The notes under the pieces: generated by a model
Seen by the model: only the letters and a program-made list of their open reading frames with translations
Told to the model about the DNA's origin: nothing
Databases searched by the model: none
Source of the DNA: Austwickia sp. TVS 96-490-7B
Lineage (GTDB): Bacteria; Actinomycetota; Actinomycetes; Actinomycetales; Dermatophilaceae
Direction of reading: 5' to 3'
DNA length: 64,000 bases
NCBI RefSeq assembly: GCF_019331795.1
Contig: NZ_JAHPZL010000003.1
Span: forward strand, 553,877-617,876
Made by a program: the position numbers and the translations under genes
Shown: positions 59,232-64,000 of the stretch, in pieces
How positions within the stretch are numbered: position 1 is the stretch's first letter
How the letters are laid out: the number at the start of each line of letters is the position of its first letter

Positions 59232-61535
59232 CTAGGAGGCTCCCGGTTGGGAGACCGCTGCGACTGCAGGACGCACGTCGAGCCACCATTGCTGCCGAGG
59301 GCGGCGATGTTCGGCATCGACGTCCTCATCCATGTGCGCTAAGGGGCGTTTCTCCAAACGCCCACCCATGTGCCCTAAATAGCGGCCGTACGACGTACCA
59401 GCGTCAAGCTGGGTAGCAATGTCGTCCACGGCGGCTTTGACCAGGCGGGTCGCCAAGAGCCGATCAAATGGCGTGGGTGATCCACCTTGCTGAAGATGAC
59501 CCAGCACAGCTTGGCGAACGTCGAACAGAGATCGCCCTTCTTCGTCAAACAGCCGGGCGAGGAAGTCAGTGGTATACATCTCACTGGCTTCTTCGTTGCG
59601 CACCGCCAGGTAAAGCCGTCGACCGCTGCGGAAGGACGCATTCATGCGAGTCACGTCAGCTTGGAGGTCAGCCAAAGTAATGCCTTCCTCGTGAAGATAG
59701 ACCCGTTCAGCTCCGCCGGCGATCCCCGCCATGAGAGCGAGATAACCGCAGCGGCGCCCCATCGTTTCCACCACGAAGCACCGGCGTGACGCCGACGCGG
59801 ATTGCTTAATGCGGTCTAACGCCCACACTGCATTGTTCAATGCCGTGTCGGCACCGATAGACAGTTCAGCGCCGGGACAGTTGTTGTCGATGCTCGCCGG
59901 GACACAGACCACTGGGATATCGAATGCGGGATAGCGGCTTCGTTCGCGGACCAGCAATGCCGCAGCTTCATAGGCGTCGTACCCACCGATGAGCAGGAGC
60001 GCATCAATCTCGTTTTTCTCGATGGCCCGCCCGATGGCGTAAAGATGCTCCACGGTCGGGACGTTACGGCGAGTACCCAGTTCAGCGCCGCCGTCACCCA
60101 CCCATCCTTCAGCGTCACCCCAGCTCAACGGCCGGATATCGCCGTCAAGAAGTCCTTTGAAGGAGCCGTAAACCCCGAGCATCTCCAGGCCAGCGTCCAA
60201 TCCGAGCCGTACGGCGGCGCGGGCGGCGGTGTTCATGCCAGGTGCTAAGCCTCCAGCGTGCATGATGGCGACTCGCCGACCGGCAGCGGGTGGAGTAGCC
60301 GCTGTCAACGTTGGTGGCCGACTCATCGTCGCGAAGACATCGACCATTTCTCGGAAGCTGCCGCCCCGGGCGGCCATCGCTGCGTCGTAGTCACCGGCGG
60401 TGATGTGCGCACCGACCGCGCGGGTGGCTTGCACGGAGGTGACCAGCGGAATCCGCGCGATGCGGTTGTGTCGGACACCGAGCACATGCGGGGTGGATTC
60501 CGCAGTGGCAGCAAGCACTTCACGCACAGCGGCAAACCCGAGGAGGGTCGACATCCACCGGTCGTAGGCGCTGGGTGCGCCACCGCGCTGGACGTGACCG
60601 AGGATCGTCACTCGGGTGTCTTCGCCGAGTCGTTCCGCGAGGAGGTCTTTGACCTGCTCAGCTTTGATGGGGTTGCCGTGCCGGTCAGCGGCACCCTCAG
60701 CGACCAGGACCATCGAGTCTCGTCGTCCCGCAGCCCGACCGGCACGCAATGTCTCGCAGAGGTCGTCTTCCCAGCCGTCAGCGGGAGGGTTTTCCGGGAT
60801 CAAGACGTAGTCGCAGCCCCCTGCGATGGCCGCCATCAAGGGAAGATAACCACAGTGGCGACCCATCACCTCGACGACGAAGCTGCGTTGGTGACTGGCT
60901 GCGGTGGAGGTGATGGCATCGATCGCGTCGACGATGCGGTGCAGGGCCGAATCAGCACCGATGGTCATGTCGGTGCCGACCATGTCGTTATCGATCGAAC
61001 CGACCAGACCGGCAATCATGAGTGCTGGATGGGCGTCAGCGACATCCTGATCGATGTCACCGCTAGCGACGAGTTCGGTGAGCAGATCGGGCCAATGCCG
61101 CCTGAACTCATCCGTTCCGGTGAGAGATCCGTCACCACCGATGACAACGAGCCGGTCGATCCCGTGTTCCAGCAGGTGACGCGCGGCAGCCAACTGCCCA
61201 GACCGCTCCCGGAAGGCCGCGCAGCGGGCGGTGCCGATGAGCGTGCCACCGCGGTGCAGCACGTTGCCGACACTGTCCCAATCCATCGCATGGATGCCTT
61301 CGCCCCCATCGACAGCGCCCTGCCAGCCCTCGGTGATGGCATACACCTCGGCGCCCAAATGCAACCCGCTGCGGATGACTGCCCTGACCGCAGCGTTCAT
61401 GCCTTGGGCGTCTCCGCCGCTGGTCAGCACCCCGATGCGTGCGGGACCACCCGAGCTGGACGCGGGCAGATCAGCAGAATCACCCCAGGCGACATACTCT
61501 GCGGGGACCTCAGTGGGGCTGTCCTGCTCTGACAT
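59232..61535 (-). CDS. Double-domain 6-phosphofructokinase (eukaryotic-type architecture)
   Basis: The ATG at 61535 has AGGAGGA upstream. The 767 residues form two tandem PFK domains. The N-half (~33-390) keeps the active site: GVLTSGGDAQGMN, VVIGGDGSLTG, GLVGSIDNDMVGTDMTIG, EVMGRHCGYLPLMAAIAGG. The C-half (~415-735) is degenerate: MHAGGLAPGMN, LIGGYDAYEA instead of GGDGS, and PASIDNNCPG where the catalytic Asp is lost. It is therefore probably regulatory. It phosphorylates fructose-6-phosphate in glycolysis. Such fused enzymes are rarer in bacteria than single-domain PfkA. The 3' end is duplicated at 55089-55440. Confidence 0.9.
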   Translation of the reverse strand: MSEQDSPTEVPAEYVAWGDSADLPASSSGGPARIGVLTSGGDAQGMNAAVRAVIRSGLHLGAEVYAITEGWQGAVDGGEGIHAMDWDSVGNVLHRGGTLIGTARCAAFRERSGQLAAARHLLEHGIDRLVVIGGDGSLTGTDEFRRHWPDLLTELVASGDIDQDVADAHPALMIAGLVGSIDNDMVGTDMTIGADSALHRIVDAIDAITSTAASHQRSFVVEVMGRHCGYLPLMAAIAGGCDYVLIPENPPADGWEDDLCETLRAGRAAGRRDSMVLVAEGAADRHGNPIKAEQVKDLLAERLGEDTRVTILGHVQRGGAPSAYDRWMSTLLGFAAVREVLAATAESTPHVLGVRHNRIARIPLVTSVQATRAVGAHITAGDYDAAMAARGGSFREMVDVFATMSRPPTLTAATPPAAGRRVAIMHAGGLAPGMNTAARAAVRLGLDAGLEMLGVYGSFKGLLDGDIRPLSWGDAEGWVGDGGAELGTRRNVPTVEHLYAIGRAIEKNEIDALLLIGGYDAYEAAALLVRERSRYPAFDIPVVCVPASIDNNCPGAELSIGADTALNNAVWALDRIKQSASASRRCFVVETMGRRCGYLALMAGIAGGAERVYLHEEGITLADLQADVTRMNASFRSGRRLYLAVRNEEASEMYTTDFLARLFDEEGRSLFDVRQAVLGHLQQGGSPTPFDRLLATRLVKAAVDDIATQLDAGTSYGRYLGHMGGRLEKRPLAHMDEDVDAEHRRPRQQWWLDVRPAVAAVSQPGAS

Positions 61536-61839
61536 CCGGATCCTCCTGGCACAGAAGTCGATCAGCGCGGCAATGCCCGCCTCGGTCCATCATGCCCGGT
61601 AGGGTTGACGTACGCCCAGTCACCGACACTCAGTGAGAGTCACCGCATCCACGACCCGTGGAACTTTGATCGTCGTCGACACGGTCACCAACAGTGATGG
61701 CCTTTGGTCCCGAGATCCCCCTAGCGGCCCGCAGAAGGTCCCGTTCATCCGATCTCGATACGCCGGAACGCGCTGCACTCGCTATCGTCATCGCAGGAGA
61801 TCACGTCGGGCCGGTCAGGCCCGGGAGGAGGAAAGGCCG

Positions 61840-62298
61840 ATGGCGACCGCCAACCTTTCAACGCGGCAGTTCGAAACGGTGCCCACCACGGCCGCGGAGC
61901 GGGCAGCGGCCCGCGCCGACGAGCCCACCATCGGCAAGCTCGTGCACGACGCCCTACAGGACGTTTCGTCCTTGGTGCGCAGCGAGATCCAGCTCGCCAA
62001 GTCCGAGATCACTGCTGACGTGCGCAAAGGCGGCAAAGGTGCGGCGTTCTTCGTCGTAGCTGCCGTCGCTGCGTTCCTCGGTGTGATCTTCTTCCTGCAC
62101 ACCTTCGCGCGGCTGATCGCGGTATGGCTGCCGGTCTGGGCGGGCTATCTCATCGTGGCCCTGGTGCTCTTCGCAGTCGCTGGGGTCTGTGCGCTGCTGG
62201 GCAAGTCCCAGATCGACAAGGTCAAGGGCAAGCCCGAGCGGGCCATCACGACCTCACGCGAGACGGTCGAGATCGTCAAAGCCGCCGCAGCAGGCTGA
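61840..62298 (+). CDS. Actinobacterial holin-like membrane protein (DUF1469, Rv3669 type)
   Basis: The ATG at 61840 has GGAGGAGGAAAGG upstream. The 152-residue product has a polar N-terminus, IGKLVHDALQDVSSLVRSEIQLAKSEI (amphipathic helix), and two helices (~70-92 and ~98-122). This matches the 'phage holin family' annotation (DUF1469). The conserved chromosomal position next to EphE and MarP genes argues for a housekeeping envelope role rather than phage lysis. The alpha/beta hydrolase follows 25 bases on. Confidence 0.88.
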   Translation: MATANLSTRQFETVPTTAAERAAARADEPTIGKLVHDALQDVSSLVRSEIQLAKSEITADVRKGGKGAAFFVVAAVAAFLGVIFFLHTFARLIAVWLPVWAGYLIVALVLFAVAGVCALLGKSQIDKVKGKPERAITTSRETVEIVKAAAAG

Positions 62299-62323
62299 AA
62301 CCTGCTCCGGGCATGGTGGCGCG

Positions 62324-63238
62324 ATGACCGCTGATTCCTCGTGCGTACTGGTGCCGGGCCCGTGGGAACACCGGTTCGTCGCCGCCAACGGGGCGCGCTT
62401 CCATGTGGCTTCACTCGGCGAGGGACCACTGGTGGTGCTTCTCCACGGCTTCCCCCAATTCTGGTGGACGTGGCGGCATCAGCTGCAGTCCCTCGCCGAG
62501 GCCGGTTATCGCGCTGTCGCGATGGATCTGCGCGGATACGGCGCCTCCGACAAGCCCCCCACCGGGTACGACGCCCCCACCTTGACGGCTGACGTCGCCG
62601 GAGTGATTCGCAGTCTTGGCGAGTCCGAAGCGGTCGTCGTAGGCCACGGGATCGGCGGCTGGCTCGCCTGGACGTTGTCCCAGAGCCACCCCGACGCGGT
62701 CCGAGCAGTGGTCTCAGTGGCCTCACCCCATCCTGCTGACGTGGCCACCGCTCGACTGTCCCTGACCACCGCCCGCGGCGCCTGGAGCGTACTGGCGATG
62801 AACCGTCCCTGGCACCCCGAGCGTTCGATGGCCCGGGGTGCGGCGTACGTCCATCACGTGCTGCGTTCCTGGCAGGGACACGATCCGGCCTGGCCGTCCC
62901 GAGAAGAAACAGCCCGGTACGCCGAAGCGATGGCCATTCCGTTCGCTGCGCATTCGGCGGTGGAGGGATACCGGTGGCTGTCCAGGGCCCGCCTGTCCCC
63001 GGCGGGACGGGAGTACCTCCGGCAGATTCGACGTCCAGTGACCGTCCCCGTCCTACACATCCACGGCACCGCTGACACGATCGTGGCGCCATCCCTGGCC
63101 GCTGGCAGCGCCCGGTGGATGCAAGCCTCATACCAGTGGTGTCCCTTACCTGGGGTAGGCCATGCCCCCCACGAGCAAGCCCCCGAGCGGGTGTCCCTGG
63201 TGATGATCAACTGGCTGCAAGGTCCCGGATCGCCCTGA
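62324..63238 (+). CDS. Alpha/beta-fold hydrolase, EphE-like, without canonical nucleophile
   Basis: From the ATG at 62324 the 304-residue product has the HGFPQFWWTW oxyanion motif, MDLRGYGASDKPP, a nucleophile elbow VVGHGIGGWLAW, and LHIHGTADTIV and GVGHAPHEQAP toward the C-terminus. In epoxide hydrolases the elbow carries Asp (GHDxGG) and in lipases Ser. Here the position is Gly (GHGIGG), so ordinary catalysis is doubtful. Position matches Rv3670 (ephE) beside MarP. Confidence 0.85.
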   Translation: MTADSSCVLVPGPWEHRFVAANGARFHVASLGEGPLVVLLHGFPQFWWTWRHQLQSLAEAGYRAVAMDLRGYGASDKPPTGYDAPTLTADVAGVIRSLGESEAVVVGHGIGGWLAWTLSQSHPDAVRAVVSVASPHPADVATARLSLTTARGAWSVLAMNRPWHPERSMARGAAYVHHVLRSWQGHDPAWPSREETARYAEAMAIPFAAHSAVEGYRWLSRARLSPAGREYLRQIRRPVTVPVLHIHGTADTIVAPSLAAGSARWMQASYQWCPLPGVGHAPHEQAPERVSLVMINWLQGPGSP

Positions 63239-63246
63239 TCACGGAG

Positions 63247-64000
63247 TCAGTTGCCGCTGGTGCAGGTCCCCGTTTCAGTGACCGCGGAGGACGTCGTCAC
63301 CCCGGCGGTGACCTCACGGACCTCATCCAAGGTCAAGGCATACCCGGTCAGGGGATCGTCCTGCGAACGCGCAAAGACGACCGCTGATACTTTCCCGTCC
63401 GGGGAGAGGAGCGGCCCCCCTGAATTGCCTGGTTGCACTGTGGCTAGCAGTGAATACACCTTGCGCTGCACTTGCGCCTGACCGTAGATGTCATCGCCCT
63501 TGGCATCGAGCACTTCTCGGACTCGGGCTGCTTCGACTCGCAGTGGCCCGCCTCGGGGGTATCCCGCCACGACCGCTGAATCGGAATGGGCTAGGTCCTC
63601 CCCCAACGCCAACGGTGCGGCGGTCAGTCCGGGTACGGCGAGCACCGCTAGGTCCCTGGCTGCGTCAAATGCCACTACTTTTGCTGGTAGGCGGGACGAT
63701 AAATGCCGGACGGTGACTTTGCGTGAACCTGCCACGACGTGGGCGTTCGTGACGACCAGTTGTCGGGCGAAGACCCATCCTGACCCTTCTTGCATTCGTT
63801 GGCACTGGGTGGCGTCTGCGTCGATGCGCAACACTGACGCGGAGGCTCGTCGTATCTGCGGGGTTTGCGCCACCGCCGGGTCGACGGGCATGACTGGTCG
63901 GATCGGTTCGGTGTTGATCGCGGAGAACACCCGAGGGAAGCCGTAGTCGTCCAGGGTTGCTTTGACTCCGCCGAGGACTTGGTCGCTGGTGGTGGGCATG
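63247..64000 (-). CDS. MarP-like membrane-associated serine protease, C-terminal part
   Basis: The frame is open to the right edge of the window; the N-terminal CvpA-like membrane domain expected for MarP (Rv3671c) would lie beyond it. The visible ~250 residues are a trypsin-like domain: GSGWVFARQLVVTNAHVV (His), ARDLAVLAVP (Asp), VQPGNSGGPLLS (Ser), plus two Cys that could form the redox-sensitive disulfide known in MarP (CQRMQ and CTSGN near the end). MarP protects mycobacteria against acid and oxidative stress. The gene converges on the alpha/beta hydrolase gene, 8 bases apart. Confidence 0.88.
   Translation of the reverse strand, partial: MPTTSDQVLGGVKATLDDYGFPRVFSAINTEPIRPVMPVDPAVAQTPQIRRASASVLRIDADATQCQRMQEGSGWVFARQLVVTNAHVVAGSRKVTVRHLSSRLPAKVVAFDAARDLAVLAVPGLTAAPLALGEDLAHSDSAVVAGYPRGGPLRVEAARVREVLDAKGDDIYGQAQVQRKVYSLLATVQPGNSGGPLLSPDGKVSAVVFARSQDDPLTGYALTLDEVREVTAGVTTSSAVTETGTCTSGN

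Noticed and set aside
61840-62298. A phage lysis cassette (holin plus hydrolase)
   Set aside because: Conserved synteny with the chromosomal EphE/MarP region and DUF1469 features argue against a prophage.

Overview
The window is high-GC actinobacterial chromosome. The evidence is codon usage rich in GC at third positions, many GTG starts, a GAF-ANTAR regulator, a SigF-like sigma factor, an actinobacterial Tad pilus locus and a MarP-type protease. Gene order from tmk/holB/topA through the Tad genes to acs, holin-like, EphE-like and MarP follows the conserved block Mycobacterium tuberculosis carries as Rv3644c-Rv3671c, so this is core chromosome carrying insertions. A secreted ceramidase, a streptogrisin-like protease and a YjfB-type motility protein would suit a host-associated member of Micrococcales such as Dermatophilaceae. 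That placement is inference.

Layout. 0-1.3 kb: end of a siderophore/cobalamin-type ABC importer. 1.4-5.1 kb: an uncharacterised divergent cluster of two paralogous polytopic membrane proteins (DUF5692-like) around an SRPBCC lipid-binding-fold protein. 5.1-8.6 kb: repeats, a lipoprotein, an AT-rich gap and a secreted serine protease. 8.8-13.3 kb: a sulfur-handling operon (YeeE/YedE transporter, CoA-disulfide reductase-rhodanese, APC permease). 13.8-17.0 kb: a nuclease-helicase fusion, a small membrane protein and a VOC protein.

18.2-23.4 kb is a genomic island at a tRNA-Thr(CGT) gene. Two near-identical 129-bp direct repeats carry the 3' part of the tRNA, and a third copy is degenerate. Between them lie an integrase remnant, an orphan Imm8 immunity gene, a two-gene unit (351-aa soluble protein plus 4-TM protein), a 111-bp MITE and an IS110 remnant.

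23.4-36.8 kb: secreted peptidase, holB, tmk, a YjfB-like protein, topA, ceramidase, a methyltransferase and a stress-signalling set (GAF-ANTAR, sigma factor, STAS). 36.9-41.3 kb: a Tad/Flp pilus operon of seven genes. 41.8-46.8 kb: a Fic-like protein, then a LytS/LytTR two-component pair coupled to DUF485 and a sodium:solute symporter. 47.0-47.4 kb: a secreted protein made of VVHT heptads. 47.4-48.8 kb: a solitary trpB with a probable leader-peptide attenuator. 49-55.1 kb: a proline-rich membrane protein, acs, a sigma-like/TM/propeller-like fusion and a zinc-free MDR oxidoreductase.

55.1-59.2 kb is a second island between a decayed duplicate of the pfk 3' end and the real pfk. It holds an ISAs1 transposase pseudogene, a markedly AT-rich pair (secreted cationic protein plus two-TM protein) and an IS5-family element whose transposase has an in-frame TGA and whose right end is interrupted by a second MITE copy. 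59.2-64 kb: a double-domain phosphofructokinase, a holin-like membrane protein, an alpha/beta hydrolase without a recognisable nucleophile, and the C-terminal part of a MarP-like protease.

The least described elements are the soluble/4-TM pair at 20.8-22.4 kb, the secreted/two-TM pair at 56.8-57.7 kb, the DUF5692-SRPBCC divergon and the VVHT repeat protein.
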